Assembly (NCBI RefSeq): GCF_000425145.1
Contig: NZ_AULF01000006.1
Location: 173,368 to 237,367 of the forward strand
Length of the DNA stretch: 64,000 bases
Direction of reading: 5' to 3'
DNA from: Pedobacter glucosidilyticus DSM 23534
GTDB taxonomy: Bacteria; Bacteroidota; Bacteroidia; Sphingobacteriales; Sphingobacteriaceae
The notes below the pieces were generated by a model, which was not told the DNA's origin, searched no databases, and saw nothing but the letters and a program-made list of their open reading frames with translations. Position numbers and translations under genes: made by a program. Shown one piece after another: positions 43,455 through 52,241 of this stretch. Every line of letters begins with the position of its first letter. The first letter of the stretch is position 1.

Positions 43455-43485
43455 CAAAATTAACTGATAATATGAAATGAACAAA
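43455..43485 (-). promoter_or_regulatory. lpxD operon promoter, leaderless
   Basis: Minus-strand TTTG (plus 43482-43485) and TAATTTTG (plus 43455-43462) are 19 bases apart. The -7 box ends 4 bases before the lpxD ATG, so the transcript would begin at the start codon. Confidence 0.6.
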
Positions 43486-43514
43486 TTGTTAGGTTAAAAT
43501 ACAAGCTAACAAAG

Positions 43515-44735
43515 TTATACTTTTAAATAACAAAGGAAATTTTTTGTAACCACTTTTGATAAAGCCTCTAGGTTAGAATTATCAGAAACCGCCGCTATAT
43601 CTTCTATAAGCCCACTTTTTAACAAAACTTTTATACTACCATTTCCTATTTTATAAGCCATATTGTTGATGGTATCACTAAAAATAAAATACTCAGACTC
43701 TTCATCACTGATAGCCAATTTTTCTATTATATGAGCTTTTATGGTAGCAACTCTAGCTTCATCTGGCAAAGCATTATCTATTTCTACTTTATAAAGGTTT
43801 CTTTGGATAAGATTTTTACAAAGGGTACTTAAAATAAAATCATCATGATTTTGCCATACTTTCACTGCTGCCATCATATCATGGTCGTCTAATTTTGCGA
43901 AGTAAGAAAGATGCTCACTATCTTCTGTAAATTCATGGGCTAGGATATCATGATATAAAAAATGACTTAAAGCTGGTGTTGCAAAAAGGTTTACATTTTC
44001 CTTAGCCAATGCCCTTGCTCTTTTTAAAATTTTAACTAATAATTGCTCGGCCGCAACCACCGTTTTATGTAGGTAAACCTGCCAATACATCAGCCTACGA
44101 GCTATTAAAAACTTCTCTATTGAATAAATACCTTTTTCTTCTACCACTAAAGAGCCATCCTTTACATTCAGAAGCTTTATAATACGGTCTGAGCTTACCA
44201 TACCCTCAGTTACGCCACTAAAAAAACTATCGCGGTTTAAATAATCTAAACGGTCTAAATCTAATTGCCCTGAAATAAGTTGTGATAAAAACTTTTTAAG
44301 ATAACTATTATTGAAAATAGCCAAAGCCATATCCAACTTACCATGAAACTCTTGGTTTAAACGAGACATAAATAAGCGGCTTATGCGCTCGTGAGAAACA
44401 TTTGGGACCAAAGAATGCTCTAAAGCGTGTGAGAAAGGCCCATGACCAATATCATGAAGTAAAATAGCGATACAAGCAGCTTCTGCTTCTTCTGGTGTAA
44501 TTTCATGCCCTTTCGTTTGTAAATGCTCTATTGCCAATTGCATTAAGTGCATAGCCCCTAAAGCATGGTGAAAGCGTGTATGTAAAGCTCCTGGATATAC
44601 CAAATGTGTCATCCCTAATTGCTTGATATATCTCAAGCGCTGGAAATAAGGATGCGCTATCAAATCAAAAATTAAATCTGTTTTGATGCTGATAAAACCG
44701 TAAACCGGATCGTTGATAATTTTATTCTTATTCAA
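43515..44735 (-). CDS. HD-domain phosphohydrolase
   Basis: A 406-residue HD-superfamily protein related to dNTPase/SAMHD1-like hydrolases: H in TRFHHALGAMHL, HD pair in AILLHDIGHGPFSHALEH, further D in SGQLDLDRLDYLNRDS. The DLDRLDYLxRDS motif is typical of this group. The substrate (dNTP or another nucleotide) cannot be told from sequence. It is divergent from porX, with a 108-base shared upstream region. Confidence 0.88.
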   Translation of the reverse strand: MNKNKIINDPVYGFISIKTDLIFDLIAHPYFQRLRYIKQLGMTHLVYPGALHTRFHHALGAMHLMQLAIEHLQTKGHEITPEEAEAACIAILLHDIGHGPFSHALEHSLVPNVSHERISRLFMSRLNQEFHGKLDMALAIFNNSYLKKFLSQLISGQLDLDRLDYLNRDSFFSGVTEGMVSSDRIIKLLNVKDGSLVVEEKGIYSIEKFLIARRLMYWQVYLHKTVVAAEQLLVKILKRARALAKENVNLFATPALSHFLYHDILAHEFTEDSEHLSYFAKLDDHDMMAAVKVWQNHDDFILSTLCKNLIQRNLYKVEIDNALPDEARVATIKAHIIEKLAISDEESEYFIFSDTINNMAYKIGNGSIKVLLKSGLIEDIAAVSDNSNLEALSKVVTKNFLCYLKV

Positions 44736-44774
44736 AGGAAATTATATAAGGCACAAATTTTGTTATTTTTATTG

Positions 44775-44809
44775 ATGCTGTATGCATTAATATACAATAT
44801 TTACAGCAT
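44775..44809. promoter_or_regulatory. Inverted repeat between the HD gene and porX
   Basis: ATGCTGTA (44775-44782) and TACAGCAT (44802-44809) are perfect inverted copies around an AT-rich centre that itself contains ATGCATTAATAT. In a divergent intergenic region this could be an operator; no regulator is identified. Confidence 0.35.
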
Positions 44810-44843
44810 TTTTATATTTTAACTGATAATAGAAAATAAAGAT

Positions 44844-46397
44844 ATGCAAACAGCCAATATTTTATGGGCAGATGATGAAATAGATCTTTTAAAACCACAC
44901 ATTTTATTTCTTAACGAGAAAGGATACCATATTGATACTGCGACTAACGGAAATGACGCTTTAGAAATTTTTAAATCAAAAGATTTTGATTTGGTTTTTT
45001 TAGATGAGAATATGCCTGGTTTAACTGGCTTAGAGACTTTAACCTCTATTAAAAGTATTAATCCAGATATTCCGGTAGTGATGATTACCAAAAGCGAAGA
45101 AGAATACTTGATGGAAGACGCCATTGGTGCAACCATAGATGATTATTTAATCAAGCCTGTAAATCCTAAACAAATACTATTAACTATTAAAAAGTTGATT
45201 GATAATAAGCGTTTGATTAGCGAAAAAACATCTATGGCTTACCAACAAGATTTTAGAACACTTGGTATGACCTTGAATGATAATTTAAACTATCAGGAGT
45301 GGATTGATGTATACAAAAAAATACTGTTTTGGGAGCTTAAACTAGAAAAATTAGAAGATGCCGGTATGCATGAAATTTTAACCATGCAAAAGGCAGAAGC
45401 AAACGCCCAGTTTTGCAAGTTTGTGGAAAAAAATTATGCTACATGGATAAATGACCAAGATAACGGACCAACATTTTCGCATCAGTTATTTAAGAAAAAG
45501 GTTTTTCCGGCTTTAAGCGAACATATTCCAACCTTTTTTATTGTGATAGATAACCTACGTTACGACCAATGGAAGGTGATTAACCCATTAATTACTGAGT
45601 ATTTTAGGTTAGAAGAAGAAGATAGCTATTTCAGTATCCTGCCAACAGCAACACAATATGCCAGAAATGCCATTTTTTCTGGACTTTTACCGCTAGATAT
45701 GGAAAAACGTTTTCCAAACTTATGGCAAAATGATGAAGATGAAGGCGGTAAAAATCTACATGAAGAAGAGTTTTTACAAGACCAAATTAAACGCTTACTC
45801 CGTAAAGATATTAAATTCTCTTACCATAAAATATTAAATCAAGACCAAGGAAAAGACTTAAACGATTCTTTGTCTAACCTGCTGGATAATGATTTAAACG
45901 CTATTGTTTACAATTTTGTGGATATGCTATCGCATGCCAGAACAGATATGCAAATGATTAAAGAATTGGCTAATGATGATGCTGCTTACCGCTCTTTAAC
46001 ATTAAGCTGGTTTGAGCACTCGCCATTATTAGATCTTTTGAAAAAACTTTCGCAGAAGAAAGTGAAAGTAATGATTACCACTGACCATGGTACCATAAGG
46101 GTAAAACATCCCAGCAAAGTTATTGGCGATAGAAATACCAATACCAACTTACGCTACAAACAAGGCAAAAACTTAAACTATAACAGCAAAGAAGTGTATC
46201 ATGTAAAAAACCCGCATGAGATACAATTACCAAAATTGCATGTAAGTTCTAGCTTTATTTTCGCTAAAGAAGACAGTTATTTTGTATATCAAAACAATTA
46301 TAACCAATTTGTTAACTTTTATAATGAAACGTTCCAACACGGTGGCATTTCTTTAGAAGAAATGATAATTCCGTTTGTAACATATAAGAATAAATAA
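44844..46397 (+). CDS. porX: PorX, response regulator / PglZ-type phosphatase of type IX secretion
   Basis: A 517-residue protein with a CheY-like receiver (about 1-120; phospho-acceptor D54 in LVFLDENMPG, acidic pair ADDE, Lys in DYLIKP) fused to an alkaline-phosphatase superfamily PglZ domain (FFIVIDNLRYDQW, PTATQYARN with the nucleophile Thr, VDMLSHAR, TTDHGTIRV). This fusion is PorX, which regulates the type IX secretion system and gliding in Bacteroidota and hydrolyses nucleotide signals in the studied homologues. PorY and the por structural genes are not in this window. Confidence 0.93.
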   Translation: MQTANILWADDEIDLLKPHILFLNEKGYHIDTATNGNDALEIFKSKDFDLVFLDENMPGLTGLETLTSIKSINPDIPVVMITKSEEEYLMEDAIGATIDDYLIKPVNPKQILLTIKKLIDNKRLISEKTSMAYQQDFRTLGMTLNDNLNYQEWIDVYKKILFWELKLEKLEDAGMHEILTMQKAEANAQFCKFVEKNYATWINDQDNGPTFSHQLFKKKVFPALSEHIPTFFIVIDNLRYDQWKVINPLITEYFRLEEEDSYFSILPTATQYARNAIFSGLLPLDMEKRFPNLWQNDEDEGGKNLHEEEFLQDQIKRLLRKDIKFSYHKILNQDQGKDLNDSLSNLLDNDLNAIVYNFVDMLSHARTDMQMIKELANDDAAYRSLTLSWFEHSPLLDLLKKLSQKKVKVMITTDHGTIRVKHPSKVIGDRNTNTNLRYKQGKNLNYNSKEVYHVKNPHEIQLPKLHVSSSFIFAKEDSYFVYQNNYNQFVNFYNETFQHGGISLEEMIIPFVTYKNK

Positions 46398-46418
46398 ATT
46401 ATCGCTTATTTTTACGAT

Positions 46419-46838
46419 ATGCAAATAAGCGTTAAGAGTTTATCAGAACTTACAGAAGCAGCAAAACAAATTATAGAAGCTGCCGGCGAAGAGAAAATTT
46501 TTACTTTTTATGGGGATATGGGAGCCGGTAAAACAACTTTGATAAACCATTTATGCAAGCATTTGGGCGTAGTAGAACATACTTCTAGCCCTACTTTTTC
46601 TATTGTAAACGAGTATAAAGGAAGCCATAATACCATTTATCATTTTGATTTTTATCGTATTAAAAATGAAAGTGAAGCTTTTGATTTAGGTTATGAAGAC
46701 TACTTTTACTCTGGACAATATTGCATGATAGAATGGCCAGAAAAAATAGCCGATTTAATTCCGTACCATCACGTAAGAATTAAAATTTATCCTGTTACAG
46801 AAACAGAAAGATTAATAGATATCCAGAAAATCTCCTGA
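46419..46838 (+). CDS. tsaE: tRNA threonylcarbamoyladenosine synthesis ATPase TsaE
   Basis: A 139-residue P-loop protein needed with TsaB and TsaD for t6A37 of tRNA. Walker A is GDMGAGKTTLINHL; the family blocks SSPTFSIVNEYKG, YHFDFYRIKNESE and MIEWPEKI are present. It begins 21 bases after porX and ends one base before ald, so it is probably within the same transcript. Confidence 0.94.
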   Translation: MQISVKSLSELTEAAKQIIEAAGEEKIFTFYGDMGAGKTTLINHLCKHLGVVEHTSSPTFSIVNEYKGSHNTIYHFDFYRIKNESEAFDLGYEDYFYSGQYCMIEWPEKIADLIPYHHVRIKIYPVTETERLIDIQKIS

Positions 46839-46839
46839 T

Positions 46840-48066
46840 ATGAGTTCAACCCTGATGAGCGGTTTTTCTGAAGTGGCCAAACAGGCCCTTTACCAGCCTC
46901 AAGAGGCTATGGCCGAAATTAAAAGTAAAAAAAACCAACTCTTTATTGGTATTCCTAAAGAAACCTCTTTCCAAGAAAACAGGATAGCTTTAACGCCATT
47001 ATCAGTAGCCCTACTGGTTAATAATGGTCATAAAGTAGTTATTGAAGCTGGTGCAGGTTTGGCCGCAAATTTTTCTGATAAAGATTATTGCGAACAAGGT
47101 GCCCATATTGTTTATGATACCAAAGAGGTTTACCGGGCAGATATTATTTTAAAAATTGCACCACCAACAAAAAGCGATATCGAAATGATGAAGCATTCGC
47201 AGATTATTTTTTCTGCATTGCAAATGGCTACCATCAACAAAGAAGATATACAGGCTTTAATGGCAAAAAAAATTACGGCTTTAGCTTTTGAGTATATCAG
47301 AGATGATGGAAATGTTTTAAGCGTAGTGCGGGCTATGAGCGAGATTGTAGGTGCAACCTCTATTTTAATAGCTGCCGAATATCTAAGTAATGTTTATGGT
47401 GGCAAAGGTTTAATGCTAGGTGGTGTAACGGGAGTGCCGCCTACAGAAATTGTGATTTTAGGAGCTGGTACCGTTGGCGAATATGCTGCCCGTACCGCTA
47501 TTGGCTTAGGTGCCGAGGTTAAGGTTTTTGATTCTTCTTTATACCGATTGAGACGACTTCAAAACAATATTGGAAGTAGGGTTTTTACATCCGTTATACA
47601 ACCTATTGTTTTGGAAAAAGCTATCAGAACTTGTGATGTAGCCATTGGTGCTATAAGAGCATCACATGGCAGAAGCCCATGTATAGTGAGCGAAGAAACA
47701 GTAGCTAAAATGAAACCTAATTCTGTTATTATAGACGTAAGTATTGATCAAGGTGGTTGTTTTGAGACATCAGAAGTTACCAATCATAAAAACCCTGTGT
47801 TTAGAAAATACGATGTGATACATTATTGTGTGCCTAATATAGCATCAAGAGTAAGTAGAACAGCAACTTATGCACTTACCAACATTTTTACGCCAATTTT
47901 AATAGATATTGGAGATTTAGGTGGTATCAATAACCTCATTTGGGAAAAACACGGAATCAGAAATGCTGTATACATCTTCCAAGGTTCTATGACTAATAAA
48001 GATTTAGCAGAGCGTTTTAATTTACCTGTTAAGGATTTAGATTTACTGCTTGTTTCTAATCGATAA
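46840..48066 (+). CDS. ald: Alanine dehydrogenase
   Basis: NAD-dependent conversion of alanine to pyruvate and ammonia. The 408-residue protein has the Ald/PNT N-terminal block GIPKETSFQENRIALTP, LKIAPP, NAD-binding GAGTVGEYAARTAIGLGAEVKVFDSSL and SIDQGGCFE. Relative to Bacillus Ald it has about 35 extra N-terminal residues, a feature I recall from Bacteroidota homologues. It follows tsaE by one base. Some relatives are called PNT alpha-like, but no beta subunit gene is near. Confidence 0.9.
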   Translation: MSSTLMSGFSEVAKQALYQPQEAMAEIKSKKNQLFIGIPKETSFQENRIALTPLSVALLVNNGHKVVIEAGAGLAANFSDKDYCEQGAHIVYDTKEVYRADIILKIAPPTKSDIEMMKHSQIIFSALQMATINKEDIQALMAKKITALAFEYIRDDGNVLSVVRAMSEIVGATSILIAAEYLSNVYGGKGLMLGGVTGVPPTEIVILGAGTVGEYAARTAIGLGAEVKVFDSSLYRLRRLQNNIGSRVFTSVIQPIVLEKAIRTCDVAIGAIRASHGRSPCIVSEETVAKMKPNSVIIDVSIDQGGCFETSEVTNHKNPVFRKYDVIHYCVPNIASRVSRTATYALTNIFTPILIDIGDLGGINNLIWEKHGIRNAVYIFQGSMTNKDLAERFNLPVKDLDLLLVSNR

Positions 48067-48107
48067 AAAAGGGGCTTATTTTTTGTAATCATTTAAAAAA
48101 ATGATAA

Positions 48108-49055
48108 ATGATGATGAAAATTACTATTAAAGCTAAATTTATTTTTAAAATCATTATCAAAAGTTTTAATGCTTTTATGGCTGATAAAGGCTTAAAACTT
48201 AGTGCATCTTTATCTTATTATACCATATTTTCTTTAGGCCCTATGCTGGTTGTTTTACTTTCAGTAGCTGGCTTTTTTTACCAGGAGAAACAGGTTTTAC
48301 AAGATAAAGTATTTGAAGAAATTCAAGGTTTTATTGGTAACCAAGCCGCTTTACAAGTTCAATCCCTTTTAAAAAATCTTGCCCTCTCAGGAGATAGTTT
48401 AGTTGCCATTATTATTGGTGTTATTACTTTACTAATAGGTGCTACCGGTATTTTTATAGAAATACAAGATTCTATCAATCAAATATGGAAAGTAAAAGCT
48501 GTACCAAAAAAAGGCTGGCTTAAATTATTAAAAGACAGATTTTTATCGCTATCTATGGTGGGTAGCTTGGGCTTTTTACTCATTGTTTCACTAATTATTA
48601 ATGGTATGGTGTCTGCTGTAAGTGCCGTTTTAAGTAACCATTTACCACAGGACATTTTATTTTTATTTGATATTGTTAATCTGATGATTACTTTTCTAGT
48701 ACTTGTTTTCCTGTTTAGCATTATTTATAAAGTTTTGCCAGATGCAGAAATTCCTTGGAGAGGCGTAAGAACAGGAGCTATTTTTACATCCTTACTTTTT
48801 ATGTTAGGCGAATACTTGATAAGACTTTATATAGGATATACAGCTGTAGGCTCTGTTTATGGTGCGGCTGGTACTTTGGTAGTTATTGCTGTTTGGGTTT
48901 ACTATTCGGCAGCAATTTTATTTTTTGGTGCCGAGTTTACCAAAGTTTATGCTGAAGAAAAGGGCGAAAGGATAAAACCATCATCACATGCTGTTTATAT
49001 TAAAATGATAGAGGAAGAACAGCATGTAAAGTACATCCCTAAAGAGGAAAATTAA
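48108..49055 (+). CDS. YihY/virulence factor BrkB family membrane protein
   Basis: A 315-residue inner-membrane protein with six helices, formerly mislabelled RNase BN. The family signature LKLSASLSYYTIFSLGPMLVVLLS opens it, and the second conserved block GAEFTKVYAEEKG is near the end. Function is unknown. Either ATG 48108 or 48111 could start it. Its last four bases overlap the 3' end of the opposite-strand phosphatase gene. Confidence 0.88.
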   Translation: MMMKITIKAKFIFKIIIKSFNAFMADKGLKLSASLSYYTIFSLGPMLVVLLSVAGFFYQEKQVLQDKVFEEIQGFIGNQAALQVQSLLKNLALSGDSLVAIIIGVITLLIGATGIFIEIQDSINQIWKVKAVPKKGWLKLLKDRFLSLSMVGSLGFLLIVSLIINGMVSAVSAVLSNHLPQDILFLFDIVNLMITFLVLVFLFSIIYKVLPDAEIPWRGVRTGAIFTSLLFMLGEYLIRLYIGYTAVGSVYGAAGTLVVIAVWVYYSAAILFFGAEFTKVYAEEKGERIKPSSHAVYIKMIEEEQHVKYIPKEEN

Positions 49056-49576
49056 ATACTACTGCTATGATGTACTTTACCAAAATGTTTGATTTGCGAT
49101 TTTACCTTATCTCCTTTAATTTTTAGTTGAATAATGAAATCGTAATCTTCTTCTTGTAATTCTTTTAAAGATAATTTTGCACCCAAAGCTTTGGCTATTT
49201 TAATAACGGTATTGCTATGGCCAACAATTAATATCCTTTTACCTACCAATTCTTGCTTAACTCTTTTGGTTAAAAAAGCTGTATCATGTGCCTCGTAAAA
49301 CTCGATACCCAAATCTAAATGTTTAGCTAAAGGTGCTGCAGTTTCTTGGTTTCTTTTATAAGGAGTTGTAAAAATATGCCCGATTTTTTCTTTTGCCAGA
49401 TAAGTTTTTAAATCTTCTGCTCTTTGTTTACCTAATTGGTTTAAAGATGGGTCTTGATTCTTCCTATCTTGGGTTTGCTTTTCTGCATGTCTAACCAAAT
49501 AAACTGTGGTGCTATGTTGTGCAAAAGCTTGCTGCAACATTAATAAGCAACTTATAAAAAACAAAAACCTTTTCAT
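49052..49576 (-). CDS. Secreted histidine-phosphatase family protein
   Basis: A 174-residue histidine phosphatase superfamily member (SixA/phosphoglycerate mutase-like) with a signal peptide (to about 19, AFAQ). The catalytic RHG-type motif is LVRHAEK, with the second His in VGHSNTVI and Arg in FTTPYKRNQET. The substrate is unknown; periplasmic location is predicted. It lies one base after dacB on the same strand. Confidence 0.85.
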   Translation of the reverse strand: MKRFLFFISCLLMLQQAFAQHSTTVYLVRHAEKQTQDRKNQDPSLNQLGKQRAEDLKTYLAKEKIGHIFTTPYKRNQETAAPLAKHLDLGIEFYEAHDTAFLTKRVKQELVGKRILIVGHSNTVIKIAKALGAKLSLKELQEEDYDFIIQLKIKGDKVKSQIKHFGKVHHSSSI

Positions 49577-49577
49577 G

Positions 49578-50909
49578 TTAGTAGTTTTGATGTATAAAAG
49601 TTAAAAGTTGCTCAACATTGATACGTACGGCTGATACTGGCGCAATAAAATTGTTATTGAGATATGAGAAAGCGTATTTTTTACCTGATTTGCCCACCAA
49701 ATACCCAACTAAATTATAATTATTAGATAAACTGCCTGATTTTGCATAAACAAAGCTATTAGAGCTGGTTTTAAACATATTTTTTAATGTTCCGCTTTTG
49801 TTACCGGCAGCTAATAAATCAAAAAGTTTATCATCATTATTTACTTGTTGTCTTAACTTTTCAAGAAGAGTAATGCCAAAGCTTGGGCTTATTAAATTAA
49901 GTCTGGATAGGCCAGAACCATCAACCCAATGATAGCTGTTTTTGTCAACATCATTAAAAAGTTCTTGTTGTGCTTTTTGGATGATAAGACTCGCATCCAT
50001 ATTTAGTTGTTGTTGCGTAGCATAATTTAATAGCAGTTGTTCTGCCAAAAAATTATCGCTGTTTTGCAACATTTTTTTATAAACCATATCTGCTTGGGTA
50101 TTATAAATGATTTTAGCATTAGCAGGCACTGGTCTCCACGGTAAAGTACTAACAGAAGATGTGATTAAACCTGTAGCTAACAAAGTATCGGTTAACAAGC
50201 TTTCTTTTATATTACTATTAAAGCTGATAGGAATAAGCTGTTTATATCCCGGATTTAATTGCTCTGGAACAAAAATATTATTATTAAACGCGTTTCTTTT
50301 GATGCTTTTTAAAGATTTATGAACGCTCTTTTCGCTGTAATAAAGTGAAGCTAAGTCTGGCGACATGCTAAATGTTCCATCGGTATTTTGGCTACATGTA
50401 ACCGTATTTTTATACATCGGGAAGTCGGTAATTTCTGCTTGGTAGCTTTCGTTATAATCATCCCAAAACCACCCTTTACCAAATTTTTCGCCTTTGTAAC
50501 GGCCACTTACCAGATAAATATTTTTCCCTGAGTTTTTTAGAAAATCAAAAGCCGGTTGATCTTTAAAATCGGTATTAAGGAAAGTAGGGTCGGCCATGGG
50601 CCAAATAATCAAAGAATCGCCTTTGATGATATATTGGTAACTTGGTACAGAGTCTGCCATGAAATGCAGTCCGGTATAAAAATTAAGCAATTTAATGGTA
50701 GATGCTGCTATAAAAGGTTTATCGGCGTTAAGCTCATAAACAACTTGATTTTTTTCTAAATCTTTTAGTAAGAAGCCAATATGATGGTTTTTCTGGGCAA
50801 GTAAATCAAATTGATGATCTATTTGTTGTTTAATAGTGGTTACAGATTTTTTAGCTGTACAAGCTGTTATGAAAGCGTATAGAAAAAAAATATATATAAA
50901 TCTTATCAT
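49578..50909 (-). CDS. dacB: D-alanyl-D-alanine carboxypeptidase / endopeptidase (PBP4, S13)
   Basis: Low-molecular-mass penicillin-binding protein trimming peptidoglycan crosslinks. I chose ATG 50909 (MIRFIYIFFLYAFITACTAKKS), giving 443 residues with a lipoprotein signal (ITAC); the in-frame ATG at 50945 would spoil it. S13 motifs: SxxK in AASTIKLLNFYTG, SxN in SDNFLAEQLLL, KSG in YAKSGSLSNNYNLVGYL. It is shorter in domain II than E. coli PBP4. It acts in the periplasm. Confidence 0.88.
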   Translation of the reverse strand: MIRFIYIFFLYAFITACTAKKSVTTIKQQIDHQFDLLAQKNHHIGFLLKDLEKNQVVYELNADKPFIAASTIKLLNFYTGLHFMADSVPSYQYIIKGDSLIIWPMADPTFLNTDFKDQPAFDFLKNSGKNIYLVSGRYKGEKFGKGWFWDDYNESYQAEITDFPMYKNTVTCSQNTDGTFSMSPDLASLYYSEKSVHKSLKSIKRNAFNNNIFVPEQLNPGYKQLIPISFNSNIKESLLTDTLLATGLITSSVSTLPWRPVPANAKIIYNTQADMVYKKMLQNSDNFLAEQLLLNYATQQQLNMDASLIIQKAQQELFNDVDKNSYHWVDGSGLSRLNLISPSFGITLLEKLRQQVNNDDKLFDLLAAGNKSGTLKNMFKTSSNSFVYAKSGSLSNNYNLVGYLVGKSGKKYAFSYLNNNFIAPVSAVRINVEQLLTFIHQNY

Positions 50910-51002
50910 ATTTTTAAGAAGATTTAGAGATAAAATACATCGCATATTAAAGGCTCAACATCTGTTATCATTAGTTTTTAATTACTAAATTGCTTATTAC
51001 TG

Positions 51003-52241
51003 ATGATATCCATTTTAAACGTAAGGCTTTTAGTAATATTTATACTTGCTTTTTTCTCATTTATCGAGCCAAATTTTGCTGATGAGGCATTTGGTTTCAA
51101 AGGTAAAAGAAAAAAGGAACAACTGTTCTTTATTAAAGCTGGGGGCTTAATTGTTGTTAAAACTTATATCAACCAAAAAGGACCATTTAACTTTATATTA
51201 GACTCTGGTGTGGGTTTAATGGTGATAACAGATCCTGTTTTAAAAGACTCGCTTCGGCTTAAATCGTTCAGAAAAATAAAAATATCTGGTTTAGGAGAAA
51301 TAGAAGAGCTATCTGCTTATTTAGCTCCTTCTTTAAAAGTTAATATAGGCAACACAGAGGCTAAAAGTTTGGGCGCAGCAATCCTAGAAAAAGATTTGCT
51401 TAATTTATCGCAACATGCTGGTGTACCCATACATGGTTTAATTGGTTATGATTTTTTTAATAGTTTTATCATTAAAATATATTACCAAGCTAAATATCTA
51501 ATTATACAACAAAAGACATTTAAGCCTAAGCTTAAAAATGGTTATAAAATACCCATAACCATAGAGCAAAATAAGCCTTACTGCCAAGCAAAAGCCCAAC
51601 TTTTAGATACTATTTACCCTTTAAAATTAATTATTGATAGTGGTGCAGGGCATACATTAGCTTTAGAATCATTAAACGGTTATAGTTTTCCCATTCCAAA
51701 TAAGCATTTAAAAACTATTTTAGGAGTAGGTTTAGGTGGCAAAATTAATGGTTCTATTGCTCGTGTAAACATATTTAATTTGGAGGGTTTAATCTTTCAA
51801 AACCTGCTTACCTCATTTCCACATTATAATGATGTGGCGGCCAAAATTTTAACTGTACCTCGTAGCGGAAGTATTGGTAATAGGTTTTTAAAGCAGTTTA
51901 ATGTTATTTTTAATTATCATGAAGGCTATATCTATCTCAAGAAAATAAGCAAAAATTTTCCAGATTTAGAGCATGATATGAGCGGAATGGACATTGTTGC
52001 CGCTGGCGATGCTTACAACCGTTATATCATTAACAGAATTGATGAAAACTCGCCAGCCTCTGATGCTGAACTTTTGGTAGGCGATGAAATTATTGCTATT
52101 AATTTTAAACCCACCAGCATCATGACTTTAGATGAAATTACCGAAGTATTAAGATCTAGAAATGGGCGTGGCGTATTATTAGATGTGGTAAGAGATAAAG
52201 AACATCACCGAAAAATAATAGAGCTTAAAAGAAGAATTTAA
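51003..52241 (+). CDS. Retropepsin-like aspartyl protease with PDZ domain
   Basis: A 412-residue exported protein (signal peptide 1-26). Two retropepsin-type halves carry active-site motifs FNFILDSGVGL (about 65-72) and LKLIIDSGAGHT (about 209-217), so one chain may form both halves of the active site. A PDZ domain (about 318-410, NRIDENSPASDAELLVGDEIIAIN) ends it. The family (aspartyl protease plus PDZ) is common in Bacteroidota; substrates are unknown. It runs into the PAS-kinase gene tail to tail with a 4-base overlap. Confidence 0.85.
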   Translation: MISILNVRLLVIFILAFFSFIEPNFADEAFGFKGKRKKEQLFFIKAGGLIVVKTYINQKGPFNFILDSGVGLMVITDPVLKDSLRLKSFRKIKISGLGEIEELSAYLAPSLKVNIGNTEAKSLGAAILEKDLLNLSQHAGVPIHGLIGYDFFNSFIIKIYYQAKYLIIQQKTFKPKLKNGYKIPITIEQNKPYCQAKAQLLDTIYPLKLIIDSGAGHTLALESLNGYSFPIPNKHLKTILGVGLGGKINGSIARVNIFNLEGLIFQNLLTSFPHYNDVAAKILTVPRSGSIGNRFLKQFNVIFNYHEGYIYLKKISKNFPDLEHDMSGMDIVAAGDAYNRYIINRIDENSPASDAELLVGDEIIAINFKPTSIMTLDEITEVLRSRNGRGVLLDVVRDKEHHRKIIELKRRI

